Below, piece by piece: positions 43,251 to 52,191 of a stretch of DNA of 62,955 nucleotides. Below the pieces are notes generated by a model, which was not told the origin of the DNA, ran no database searches, and saw only the letters and a list, made by a program, of their open reading frames with translations. Position numbers and translations under genes: made by a program. The first letter of the stretch is position 1, and each line of letters starts with the position of its first letter. Source of the stretch: Pseudomonadales bacterium (lineage in GTDB: Bacteria > Pseudomonadota > Gammaproteobacteria > Pseudomonadales > Azotimanducaceae); assembly GCA_023300545.1 (NCBI GenBank), contig JALZVT010000050.1, positions 1-62,955 of the forward strand, read 5' to 3'.

Positions 43251-45875
43251 CAGTAAGAGCGGCAGACCAAAGCAGGTAAACACCAGCAACCAGGTCACCG
43301 CCACGGTCAACAGAAAACCGATTGAAGCCGTACCTGCATGTGGCGACAGCATCAACGCCGCAAAGGTGCCAATGGTTGTCAACGTACTCAATAGTACGGC
43401 TCGTGGTGTGCTGGAACGCATTAGGGCAACCGCTGAGTTGTCTTTATCGTTAGCCTCTCTGTTCTCGGAGCCTTGGAAGCGCCTTACCATGTGAATACCG
43501 TTATCTACCCCCAATCCAAAAATCAATGGCAGCACCAACACACTTGCCATATTCACCGGCACCTCTATAAGAACGATAGTGGCGACCGTAAACAACCCTG
43601 TCAGAAGCAATGGAGTGAGAACCAACAACGTATCGCGGAAACTGCGGAGCACAAGAAGCAAAACCACTGAAATACCCGTTAGCGCAACCAGCAGCGCCGT
43701 TTTAAACGACTGAACAACAATAGCACCAACCCCCCATTCCACGAGGGGGCGACCGGTTACACCACTTATCTCACCACGCACGCTGCTGATAAACTCTGAA
43801 AGAGCCGCTATTGGCGCGATGTCTTTTGCTGGCAATATCGCACTCAGATGACGTCCGTCCGCCGTTATCAGACGAGCCTTCAACGCTTCCGGCAAATCTT
43901 CGAGCCCTACCTCAACAGCACCAAGAGCACGTCGCAACCACCCAAGCTCTTCCACCAAGTTATCGATCACCCCACCTTGCCAGGCGAGCACTTGCGCATC
44001 TGAAGCAAGGGCCATAGCAGCCAACCGCTGCTGCAACGAATGTAGGAGAGCCACGCGTTTTGGGTTCAAACCAGGGTCTGAAACACCCCCCAAAGAGTTG
44101 AGTTTCAACTCGCTCTGCAACAGTGTTTCGATACGATGCTGAGCGCTATCAACGGCCAAACGTAAATCCACAATGCTCGCTAACGGTTCCTTCGACTGCG
44201 GTGTCAGAGCGCTACCCAGCAACTCCTGCATGTCTTCCAGCGCGTACAGTTTGTTAGCTTGATCTGCGGGTAAATAATCACGAGGTGTGGTCACTCGTTC
44301 AACACTGTCGAGCTGGGTCAAAGACCTAATTCTATCAAGGTCAGCAGGTGTCGTCAGAGCGTACAGCGCGTAGTCCGTAATCTGCTTTTCGCGCTGCAAC
44401 TCCCGCAGCGCTTGCATAGATTCAGTCTCCGGGTCACGCAATGCAAGCACACTGTAGTCAAACTGCGCACGCGGGATGAGGTATAGGCAACCGATAACAC
44501 AGACACCTAAAATCGACAGCACCGGTACGCGAAGTTGCTGCAAACCGGTTATCAAACGCACACCACCTGGCAGTTGATGCAAGCGTCCCGCGGGCGCCCC
44601 GAACAACGCAAAGAATGCTGGCAACAGTGTAAACGTCAGCACACAAGCAATGGCCATACCGCCCGCCGAAATAACCCCGAGATCAGCAAGTCCTTTGTAC
44701 TGGGTTGGTACAAAGCCCAGAAAGCCGATAGCTGTCGTTACCGTACAGAGCACGATCGCGCCACCGACACTATAGGTGGCCAGCGCAAGCGCTTCTTCAA
44801 GGTCATCTATTGTTGCTCCCGCCAAAGGCAGTGCCTCTTGCACTCGCAGGCAATAGTGCACGCAAAAGTCGACACCCAGCCCAAAAAACATAACCAAGAA
44901 GACCAGCGACAGTGTATTGAAGCTACCAATAGCAATCATCGCCCAGGCAGCCGTCCAGACAACACCCGTGACTAACAGAACAAAGGTCGCCACAACAATG
45001 TGAATCGAGCGAACCCCAAACGCAAGCACTGCGGCTAGCAACAAAAATGCAAACAGCCCAGCAATTTGTACGCCACCAACAGCAGCCTGCACTTCATCAT
45101 GGCGAAGTGCGATCTCGCCGGTCAACTGAATCGACACGCTCGCCCCCATCGGTGTCGAGGCAATAAGCTTCTTTAAACTGGCAACCAAAGCCGCATTGGG
45201 CAGACTGACACCGTAATTTTGTCTACCACGTAGAAAAATGATCCGGTAGTGAGTCTCACCTTCCCCTGCAAGAAAGTCATCGCTCCATAATATCAACGGG
45301 TCGCTTTCATCGGCCACCGCCTGCGCCGAACGAACCAACTTATCCAGAAGCTGATCAAAACCTGCCGGAGCAGTACTCACCAAGCCGCTCTCAACAAGAC
45401 CTAATACGCCGCGCAGGCTTGGGTCATTAGCCACCGTTGTGAGCATCGGCTGTGCTTGCGCTAGCGCATCACCCAAGTCATCCAGTCGTTTGGTGCCCAT
45501 AAACAACAGTGCGTTATCACGAAAAAAAATCTCGTTGGCAGGCGCATAGACATCAACAAACTGATCCGTTCTGGCGGTGATCAGCGTCTCAAGTTGCACT
45601 GCCGCATCTTCGACCTGCTTAAAACTTGCGCCAGACACCACCACCATTGCGGTTTCGACCAACTGCGGAAACGCCGCTTGAAAAGCCTCGTAATCGGTCC
45701 GCCAGCCAGCGTCCTGCTGAACTAAATCACCTAGCCGGGAGTTCATTGCGTAACGGTCCACCGCAATCCATGCAGCCATTGCAGTAATCAACCCAAGCCC
45801 GAAAAGGGCAAGCCGTGGATGCCGAACCACAATTCGAACCCAGCGAACAAGCGCTGTTTTGGCACAGGTACTCAC
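43212..45875 (-). CDS. HpnN-like RND (MMPL) lipid transporter
   Basis: An 887-residue RND protein with 12 predicted helices in two repeats (membrane segments near 17-37, 270-430 and after about 705, including GLGVDFCVHYCLRV and GLGVDNGIHMVRRF). The first periplasmic domain matches hopanoid-type HpnN: AFQAAFPQLVETAMVVV, IFFRDNALLFMG and LTTVANDPSLRGVL. HpnN moves hopanoids to the outer membrane in other bacteria; no hopanoid synthesis gene is seen here, so the substrate is probably another lipid. It overlaps the MlaA-like gene by 4 bases and ends the operon. Confidence 0.9.
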   Translation of the reverse strand: MSTCAKTALVRWVRIVVRHPRLALFGLGLITAMAAWIAVDRYAMNSRLGDLVQQDAGWRTDYEAFQAAFPQLVETAMVVVSGASFKQVEDAAVQLETLITARTDQFVDVYAPANEIFFRDNALLFMGTKRLDDLGDALAQAQPMLTTVANDPSLRGVLGLVESGLVSTAPAGFDQLLDKLVRSAQAVADESDPLILWSDDFLAGEGETHYRIIFLRGRQNYGVSLPNAALVASLKKLIASTPMGASVSIQLTGEIALRHDEVQAAVGGVQIAGLFAFLLLAAVLAFGVRSIHIVVATFVLLVTGVVWTAAWAMIAIGSFNTLSLVFLVMFFGLGVDFCVHYCLRVQEALPLAGATIDDLEEALALATYSVGGAIVLCTVTTAIGFLGFVPTQYKGLADLGVISAGGMAIACVLTFTLLPAFFALFGAPAGRLHQLPGGVRLITGLQQLRVPVLSILGVCVIGCLYLIPRAQFDYSVLALRDPETESMQALRELQREKQITDYALYALTTPADLDRIRSLTQLDSVERVTTPRDYLPADQANKLYALEDMQELLGSALTPQSKEPLASIVDLRLAVDSAQHRIETLLQSELKLNSLGGVSDPGLNPKRVALLHSLQQRLAAMALASDAQVLAWQGGVIDNLVEELGWLRRALGAVEVGLEDLPEALKARLITADGRHLSAILPAKDIAPIAALSEFISSVRGEISGVTGRPLVEWGVGAIVVQSFKTALLVALTGISVVLLLVLRSFRDTLLVLTPLLLTGLFTVATIVLIEVPVNMASVLVLPLIFGLGVDNGIHMVRRFQGSENREANDKDNSAVALMRSSTPRAVLLSTLTTIGTFAALMLSPHAGTASIGFLLTVAVTWLLVFTCFGLPLLLSLVTRRFDALSS

Positions 45876-46669
45876 GAGCTGGGTCCGTCCATTACTGATT
45901 TTTCCAGAGCGCCCCCATTGTCTTCTGCGCTTTCAAGCCCGTCTTCATCCTCAAACTCGTCAAAGACATCCTTCGTGGGCGGATTACCATTAAATATCTG
46001 ATAGCGGCGCCGCTGATAGTACGCTTCTCGGGTAAACACATAGGGGTCGAGCGCGGCAACGTCTCGCGCTGCAGTTAAAGCCAGCGCGTCGCTTCGCAAC
46101 GACACCACATCAACCGCACCCGCACCAATACCGTAGGCATCACCCAATAAAAAACGCGGCACAACAAAACGTGACGCAACCGCCGGTAGATCACGCAAGG
46201 TCAAAGGACCAATGACCGGAAGGTACAGATAGGCAGATTCGGTGTAGCCCCAAACCGCCAGAGTCTGGCCAAAGTCTTCGTCCTGAAACTCAAGACCCAT
46301 GCCTGTAGCGGGATCAAACAGCCCACCAATACCCAAGGTGGTATTAACCAACACCCGCCCAACATCAGTGAAACCGCGACGGGGATTAGCTTGCAGAAAG
46401 CCGTTTATGGCACTATCAACCCCACGAATATTGTTGAAAAAGTTGCGTACACCTTGCTCCAACACATCAGGCAAGATCCAGGCATAGCCACGCGCAACCG
46501 GCTTGAGCAGAAGGTTATCCATCCCCTCAGAAAACGCAAAGCTACGCTGATTGATTCGGCTTGCCGGGTCATGCACCGCGTAGACTGGGTGATCACTGGA
46601 GCCGCTACTCGCACACCCACTCGCCAACAAACAAAGTACTCCAGCAAATCTTCTTGCCGTACTGATCAC
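45872..46669 (-). CDS. mlaA: MlaA/VacJ-family outer-membrane lipoprotein
   Basis: A 265-residue lipoprotein (lipobox LLASGC near residue 18). In the Mla system MlaA sits in the outer membrane with porins and handles phospholipids from the outer leaflet. Family motifs: DPASRINQRSFAFSEGMD, VRNFFNNIRGVDSAIN, RVLVNTTLGIGGLFDPAT and VWGYTESAYLYLPVIGP. A polar acidic tail of about 40 residues (EDEDGLESAEDNG) is added. It lies 2 bases after the MlaC-like gene and overlaps the RND gene. Confidence 0.93.
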   Translation of the reverse strand: MISTARRFAGVLCLLASGCASSGSSDHPVYAVHDPASRINQRSFAFSEGMDNLLLKPVARGYAWILPDVLEQGVRNFFNNIRGVDSAINGFLQANPRRGFTDVGRVLVNTTLGIGGLFDPATGMGLEFQDEDFGQTLAVWGYTESAYLYLPVIGPLTLRDLPAVASRFVVPRFLLGDAYGIGAGAVDVVSLRSDALALTAARDVAALDPYVFTREAYYQRRRYQIFNGNPPTKDVFDEFEDEDGLESAEDNGGALEKSVMDGPSS

Positions 46670-46671
46670 CC

Positions 46672-47379
46672 CTAGGCTCTGAGCGCAGCGAGCTGCCTAC
46701 GCAGGTCTGCCAGCAACCCCGCAAAGCCACTCCCTTTGATAATGGCTGCGTAATCAGCCCGGCGAACAGACAGGTCGCTGACACCATTGGCCACCACGTT
46801 GAACACCCGGCCACCGCGAAAATAGTACTCAAGCGTAACGGCTTTATTGTTCGGGCGAGTGATACGGGTTTTCACGACAAACCGTTGTGGTTTCACTTCG
46901 ATGACATCCAGCGTTTCAAAACGCTGACCCCGATCGGTCTGAAAGCGAGACACATAGGTTGCGCTCACTAAATCGCGCAACAAGACCACGTACTGCGCTC
47001 GGGCTGGGGCATCAAGATCACGCCAGATCCGACCCGCACTTATTCTTGCGATGCGCTCAAAATCAAAGAGGGCATCAAGCGCCGCAGCGACGCCAGACTC
47101 GCGAGACAAAAAATCCGCGTCCTTTTGTGCACTCGCTAAAAGCTCGGCATGAAACCGTTCAATGCTCTGCCTGACACTGTCTTCATCTATAAGCACTGAG
47201 GGGACTGTTGCGCTTGCCGGCAGTTTGCTCTCAGCTTGCGCCATGCCGAGACTGGGCAACGCCATCAGCAAAGCAACCATAAGCAGTGCAACGACCATAG
47301 GGTTGCACTGCTGTGATGTCGGCGGAGTAACCCGCTGTAGTTTGAGGGCGCAACCTGCCATCAACCTCTCCAACCTCAA
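46672..47379 (-). CDS. MlaC/Ttg2D-family periplasmic lipid-binding protein
   Basis: A 235-residue periplasmic lipid carrier. A hydrophobic N-terminal segment (MVVALLMVALLMALPSLGMAQA) is the signal peptide. The mature part follows the MlaC fold: DSVRQSIERFHAELL, ALFDFERIARISAGRIWRDL, VLLRDLVSATYVSRF and VFNVVANGVSDLSVRRADY. It resembles HpnM, the MlaC relative found with HpnN. No MlaFEDB ABC transporter is near; instead an RND protein and a TRAP permease flank it. Confidence 0.9.
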   Translation of the reverse strand: MRLERLMAGCALKLQRVTPPTSQQCNPMVVALLMVALLMALPSLGMAQAESKLPASATVPSVLIDEDSVRQSIERFHAELLASAQKDADFLSRESGVAAALDALFDFERIARISAGRIWRDLDAPARAQYVVLLRDLVSATYVSRFQTDRGQRFETLDVIEVKPQRFVVKTRITRPNNKAVTLEYYFRGGRVFNVVANGVSDLSVRRADYAAIIKGSGFAGLLADLRRQLAALRA

Positions 47380-47392
47380 TCGGCCTGTGTTG

Positions 47393-48691
47393 TTAGGGGG
47401 AACCCTTAAGCCACTCGACCGGTGCCAGCGACAAAGCCGGCACGTAAGTGATAATCATCAAGGCCACCAACAACACCAGCATGAACGGAAAAGCAGCGGA
47501 GTAGAGCATCAATATTGGTTTCTTGAAGCGATAACTCGCGATAAAAAGATTCATACCAATTGGCGGCGTGAAGTAGCCAATTTGCATGTTAGCCAGGAAG
47601 ATAATGCCTAGATGCACCGGATGAACGCCGTACCCAACGGCCATCGGTAGAATCAATGGCACCAGAATCACTAGCGCCGAGAAAATATCGAGAACTGCAC
47701 CCAATACCAACAACATAATATTCAGCAATATCAGGAAGGTAATAGTGCTCTTGATATGTTCTTGGGTGAATTCAAACAACCGCTGCGGAATTTCTGCATC
47801 GACCAGGTAATTGGTAAAGGCCAGCGCCACACCCAGAATCAGTAAAATACCACCAACCATGACCATCGAGTCGACCATTACCGACGGTAGCTTCTTAAAG
47901 CTAATTTCTCGATAGAGTACAACTTCGGCAAACAACACGTAGAGCGCCGTCATGGCCGCAGCTTCGCTAACCGCAAACAAACCACCGTAGATTCCGCCCA
48001 AAACAACAATTGGCAGGGGTAACTCCCAGCGCGCTGCCCACAACGCCGAGCGTAAGTTGCCCCAGGAAAACGGAATACGCGGAATGACACCACCCCGGTG
48101 CAGCCACAGCGAGTACAACGTCAGCAACACAATCATCAATAGTGCTGGCAGTACGCCAGCAATAAACAGATCTTGAATGGTAAATGGTTCACCCACATCG
48201 AGTTGCTGAGCAACAATGCCGTAGAGAATGAGTGGCACCGATGGCACCAGCAACAAGCCCAAACTGCCGGAGGCCGTGACCAGACCCAACGAGAACTTTT
48301 CGCTGTAACCGCTATTAGTGAGGGCCGGCAGAAGCAAAGCACCCAAAGCAACAATAGTCACGCCAGAAGCACCTGTCAGCGCGGTAAATACCGCACAGGC
48401 GACAAATCCAACCAGAGCAAGACCTGACGGCATCCACCCGACTAGCGCCTGCATCAAATCGACGAGCCGCTTGGAGGTGTTTGATTCAGACAGCAGGTAA
48501 CCGCTGAAGGTAAACAGTGGCAGGGCAACCAGAAGCGGCGTGTCACTAAGTCGGTACAGCTCAATGGCCACCACCGCCAGGTCAATCTCGTTGGAATAAA
48601 ACCCAAGCATCGCCCCGCCGAGAACGACGGCAAACAAGGGTGCACCCAAGAGGGCGAGTGCAATGACAATCACAACACCTAGGGTGATCAT
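47393..48691 (-). CDS. dctM: TRAP transporter large permease (DctM type)
   Basis: A 432-residue, 12-helix ion-coupled permease. Typical segments are LLVALPLFTFSGYLLSES, FTALTGASGVTIVALGALLL and LGIIFLANMQIGYFTPPIG. It works with the small permease (4-base overlap) and a periplasmic binding protein, driven by a sodium or proton gradient. It is followed after 13 bases by the MlaC-like gene, joining the TRAP genes to the lipid-transport genes in one apparent operon. Confidence 0.95.
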   Translation of the reverse strand: MITLGVVIVIALALLGAPLFAVVLGGAMLGFYSNEIDLAVVAIELYRLSDTPLLVALPLFTFSGYLLSESNTSKRLVDLMQALVGWMPSGLALVGFVACAVFTALTGASGVTIVALGALLLPALTNSGYSEKFSLGLVTASGSLGLLLVPSVPLILYGIVAQQLDVGEPFTIQDLFIAGVLPALLMIVLLTLYSLWLHRGGVIPRIPFSWGNLRSALWAARWELPLPIVVLGGIYGGLFAVSEAAAMTALYVLFAEVVLYREISFKKLPSVMVDSMVMVGGILLILGVALAFTNYLVDAEIPQRLFEFTQEHIKSTITFLILLNIMLLVLGAVLDIFSALVILVPLILPMAVGYGVHPVHLGIIFLANMQIGYFTPPIGMNLFIASYRFKKPILMLYSAAFPFMLVLLVALMIITYVPALSLAPVEWLKGSP

Positions 48692-49209
48692 GATTTCGCT
48701 TCGCGCCTAGAATCCGACTCTTCCAGCCCAAAATCAGGCGGCTCGAGCGGCGGTGGAGAAATCATGTGCAGCACGTAGCGCAACCCCATAACCGTAAAAC
48801 CGAACGGCATGATGAGCTCACACACCCAGGCCGGGATCGCACCAAACGCGAGCGTACCGTCTTCGTATTCAAAACCGATAAACGTCAGACTATGCCAGGC
48901 GAACAGGCCACAGATCACGGCCGTGAAGAGAGCGGTGAGTCGTTGGGCCAAGCGTCGAAATCCGTCAGGTAGATAACGCGAAACCACATCCATGCGAATA
49001 TGATCATCGGAGCGCGACGCCACCATTGCGCCAATAAGAGTCACCCACAAAACGGCAACCCGAACAAACCCGTCGCCCCAAAGAAGGCCACTGTCAAAAA
49101 AATTACGCGCGGCCACCTGGTAGGCCGCAAGCACAATCAGCAGGAACAGAATCAGCGCAAGCATTCCGGACTCGATCTTGTGCAACGCGTTGATCAGGGT
49201 CTTGATCAT
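48688..49209 (-). CDS. dctQ: TRAP transporter small permease (DctQ type)
   Basis: A 173-residue protein with four membrane helices, the DctQ form (MLALILFLLIVLAAYQVAAR; FVRVAVLWVTLIGAMVASR; then DDHIRMDVVSRYLP). It pairs with the DctM permease and probably orients it. It sits between the binding protein (30 bases) and the large permease (4-base overlap). Confidence 0.93.
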   Translation of the reverse strand: MIKTLINALHKIESGMLALILFLLIVLAAYQVAARNFFDSGLLWGDGFVRVAVLWVTLIGAMVASRSDDHIRMDVVSRYLPDGFRRLAQRLTALFTAVICGLFAWHSLTFIGFEYEDGTLAFGAIPAWVCELIMPFGFTVMGLRYVLHMISPPPLEPPDFGLEESDSRREAKS

Positions 49210-49239
49210 GCTAGGTACAACTCATCAAATGGGCCGTTA

Positions 49240-50289
49240 TTAATTCGCGGCGGCGGCTTTGTTTGCTCGATACTCCGCAAGCAATTCCTTGACTTCGCCG
49301 TATAGCTCAGCTCCCAGCAAGCCTTCTTCAACCATAGAATCGTTTGCCGCTTCGCCGTAGCGGACCCATTCGGCCGTCTCAGCGGGTGATGGAACCGAAA
49401 ACTTAATACCTTGTTTCTTCAACACCGCGAGCGCTTGCTCGTGATCATTACGGCTGGTGGCATTCACCTGATCAACAGCAGCCCCCAACACTTCGCGCAC
49501 AATGAGCTTGTCTGCGTCGGCGACTTTCTTAAAGTGTTTGTTGCTGACAGCGAGCATGCCGTAGATATACAACAACGGCAGGTCAACAGCCGTTTTGAGT
49601 TGGGTATGCCACTGCAGAGCGAGAGCACCGATAGGAGGAACGGCCACACCATTGATTAGACCGGTCTGCAATCCCGCCAGAACGTCAGTGATCGCAAGCG
49701 GCACCGGCGTGATACCAAAGGCCTCGACGGCCTGAGCTGCGGCCACGTCACCATCAGGAATCCAAACTTTCTGGGTCCGCGCATGCTCGATACTCGTACC
49801 CGACTCTCTGCCCATGGCGTATGCAAAACCAACTTCTGCAAAACCAAACGCCGTGAAGCCGTTAGCTTCCAGCCCGGCAAGCACGGTGTCGTCGAGCTTT
49901 GATCTGACGTAATCAACTTCATCAAGATCGCGAAACGTCATGGTGAGATTGAACAGCTGAATGTCTTTATACAACGGAATGAGCGGTCCTGTGGTCAGCA
50001 CTGCGCCGTGTAGCTGGCCGATCCGAATCTTGCGCATGACCGCTTTATCGTCACCCATGACACCGCCAGGATAAAACTTCAACTTCACCCGACCGTCGGT
50101 GCGCTCAGCAATCTCTTTGCCCGATTTGCGCAGCACTTTCATCCAGCCAGAACCATCTGGAGAAACGGTCGCAATCTTCAGCGTCACAGCTTGCGCCGCG
50201 CCACTGACCATCAGCACGCTCGCAACTAAAGTGGCGGCAAAAACAGATCGTCCGCCGTTATTAACCAGTCTGGAAAAAATTGTCATCAT
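49240..50289 (-). CDS. dctP: TRAP substrate-binding protein (DctP type)
   Basis: A periplasmic binding protein of about 349 residues. The signal peptide (SVFAATLVASVLMVSGAAQA) is followed by VTLKIATVSPDGSGWMK and the TRAP-specific GVMGDDKAVMRKIRIGQLHG and VWIPDGDVAAAQAVEAFG. The start is uncertain: ATGs at 50304, 50289 and 50286 and a GTG at 50325 are in frame; 50289 directly follows the TatT stop. The ligand is unknown; position beside TatT and Mla proteins points to a hydrophobic molecule. Confidence 0.92.
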   Translation of the reverse strand: MMTIFSRLVNNGGRSVFAATLVASVLMVSGAAQAVTLKIATVSPDGSGWMKVLRKSGKEIAERTDGRVKLKFYPGGVMGDDKAVMRKIRIGQLHGAVLTTGPLIPLYKDIQLFNLTMTFRDLDEVDYVRSKLDDTVLAGLEANGFTAFGFAEVGFAYAMGRESGTSIEHARTQKVWIPDGDVAAAQAVEAFGITPVPLAITDVLAGLQTGLINGVAVPPIGALALQWHTQLKTAVDLPLLYIYGMLAVSNKHFKKVADADKLIVREVLGAAVDQVNATSRNDHEQALAVLKKQGIKFSVPSPAETAEWVRYGEAANDSMVEEGLLGAELYGEVKELLAEYRANKAAAAN

Positions 50290-50290
50290 C

Positions 50291-51229
50291 TTAAAAATAC
50301 TCATCAGCCGAGGCGAGTAACTCACTCGCCTGTTCCTTTGCGATCAAATTGATCAAGGTGAGCCCATCTACCTGGGCGTCTGCAGTCATCACGTCGTTTA
50401 ACAGCTCATCATGCAGTTCGCGGTTGAATACCAACCGCGCGTATTGCTGCGCGTAAAACACTTTGGCCAGCAAAAATTTGCCCTCGGCCAACTCGATGGC
50501 GCGTTCAAAGTGTGCCCGGCCCACCTCAGGCTTGCCGCCCATGGCTGGCGGCAATAGCGTTTCGAGCACCCCGAGATACACCTCAGGGCCACCGTATTCA
50601 TACCCCGGATTCAATTGCGCCACCTTGGTCATCAGCACTTTCACTTTGCCAAGATCCGCAATCGCGCCCCAGTCGTCAGAATTTGCCTGCATCCAGCCAG
50701 CCCAGGCGGTGCACATGCCATAGGCAAGAGGCACATCAGCTTCGGTTAGGGTGTCTACCCATTGCTCAAACTTCGCGTACTCAAAGTCACGCACTCCGCA
50801 GGCATTTTTCAGCCCTTTGCAGCCGGCCAACAACGCAAGCTTGAAGGCTTTGTTGGCAAACAGTTTGGAGCGAGCAGGATCAGTTACAAATGCCGCCGCG
50901 TAAGACGAATTGAGCGACGCCGCTGTCGCCAGCAAATCAGGGTCCTGTGGGTCTTCCCCTAACAGCCCATCAAGCAACAACAAAAATGCAGGGGCGCCAT
51001 CGCGCACCAGTGCGGGGTCTTCGCTGTTTAATACAACGGCCGAAAGATCGTTCGCAAACCCTTGGGTTGCATTGCCAATAAGCGCTGAACAGCCAGATAA
51101 GAGCGTCATGGTCGTCAACATAGCCGTCCACACGGTTAACCGCGCCAATGGCACTCTAATAGCGGAGCCACAAGCGGCTATCCCGCTATTCCGCAAAAGA
51201 CCTGTAAATCTACTTAACATCGCCTTCAT
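50291..51229 (-). CDS. TatT-type TRAP accessory lipoprotein
   Basis: A lipoprotein of 312 residues from the ATG at 51229 (GGGAAGG just upstream). The lipobox is LLSGC, and the body is helical and TPR-like (FANKAFKLALLAGCKGLKNA; AYGMCTAWAGWMQANSDDWG; VYLGVLETLLPPAMGGKPE). This matches the TRAP T-component (TatT) family, trimers that associate with a DctP-type protein and are thought to handle hydrophobic ligands, as shown structurally in Treponema pallidum. It is the first gene of the TRAP-Mla-RND run. The frame is open to 51385, but the extra N-terminus is Arg/Cys-rich and not credible. Confidence 0.88.
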   Translation of the reverse strand: MKAMLSRFTGLLRNSGIAACGSAIRVPLARLTVWTAMLTTMTLLSGCSALIGNATQGFANDLSAVVLNSEDPALVRDGAPAFLLLLDGLLGEDPQDPDLLATAASLNSSYAAAFVTDPARSKLFANKAFKLALLAGCKGLKNACGVRDFEYAKFEQWVDTLTEADVPLAYGMCTAWAGWMQANSDDWGAIADLGKVKVLMTKVAQLNPGYEYGGPEVYLGVLETLLPPAMGGKPEVGRAHFERAIELAEGKFLLAKVFYAQQYARLVFNRELHDELLNDVMTADAQVDGLTLINLIAKEQASELLASADEYF

Positions 51230-51421
51230 CACCTTCCCAGGCCGTTTGCACACCAATCTCTGCAGCCCCAACCCATCGCATTCTATTCGAACACAGCGAC
51301 AATCAAGCCTGCAAAATCGAGCGCGCCACCTTACCAGCAAACGCGCTCTAACCCGCATTATCACAGACACCAGTGAACCCGGCATGAACAGCCGGGCAGA
51401 CGCCTAAATCACGATCGCGAC

Positions 51422-52141
51422 TTAGCCAGAGACCAGTGATGCAACCGACGCAAGCACCGCAGAAAACTCTGGCCGTGCTCGGTAGCCGGGCTCTGCGTAT
51501 TTAGCAAGCACCTCGCCTTGTGGACTAATCAGCACCATCCCTGGGTAGGGAATGCCGTAGAACCGAGAGTCGGCTTCGTAGTCAATATTGCGAATACCAA
51601 ATGCATTGATGTGCTCACTGTTGTTATCGCGTAGCAGTGGGTAGGTCAATCCTGCCTCGCCCACAAAGCCCGCGAGAATCTCTTGGGAGTCGTAGGTCAT
51701 ACCGGCAACCTGTACCCCCAAGCCCGCAAATTTATCCTGCCATTCAGCCAGTTGCACGAACTGGCGTTTGCAGAAGGGTCACCAATCGGCGGAGCGACTG
51801 AATACCAACAACAGGCCTTTATCACCCGCGAGCGAAGCAAGGCTTTGCGGCGTACCGGTCTGGTCGTTGGCAGCCAGCATTGGAATGGTACTGCCAACGG
51901 CTGGACCCCAGGCTGACGCAAAGTCAGCACCGGGAGACGGCGAACTAACCGCCGGCTTCGCAACCGATGAGGTGGCGGCATTAGTGCTGAGCGCAGCTGC
52001 ATCGCTGACTGCTGCTTTGCCCGCCGTCCCAGCATCCGAACAACCGCTGAGCAACGCCCCCGCCAGCGCAAGAACCCCAAAGGTCGTGCGCTTCGCGCTC
52101 GCTCGCAAGCGGCTGGTGGAGAGTAAAGGGTGTCTGGTCAT
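51422..52141 (-). CDS. Redoxin-like lipoprotein with in-frame UGA, probable selenoprotein
   Basis: Read through one TGA (51779-51781) this is a 239-residue protein. Residues 1-35 form a lipoprotein signal (ALAGALLSGC), a Ser/Ala linker follows, then an AhpC/redoxin fold: LLLVFSRSADW-[UGA]-PFCKRQFVQLAEW, GMTYDSQEILAGF, YGIPYPGMVLISPQGEVLA. UGA at residue 121 falls exactly on the first Cys of the CxxC active site, giving UPFC. A hairpin of bacterial SECIS type follows the codon. Both halves stay in one frame and are well conserved. The alternative is a Cys-to-stop mutation making a pseudogene. sel genes are not in the window. Confidence 0.82.
51747..51765 (-). promoter_or_regulatory. Candidate bacterial SECIS hairpin
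   Basis: On the minus strand GCCAGTT, loop CGTGC, AACTGGC: a perfect 7-bp stem. The loop begins 21 bases after the UGA, inside the usual 16-37 window, and its second base is G with GU in the loop, as required for SelB-dependent elements. Confidence 0.7.
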
Positions 52142-52191
52142 AGTGTCTCCCGGATCAGAACCATCAAATAGAGGGCCCGAATAGTATCAGT

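Noticed and set aside
43212-47379. Calling the RND/MlaC/MlaA genes a hopanoid export cluster (hpn)
   Set aside because: The proteins resemble HpnN and HpnM, but no squalene-hopene cyclase or other hopanoid gene is present; substrate left open.
51422-51757. Separate short gene starting at the GTG after the redoxin UGA
   Set aside because: It would lack the first redoxin strand and the active site, and it is in the same frame as the upstream half; one read-through gene explains both.
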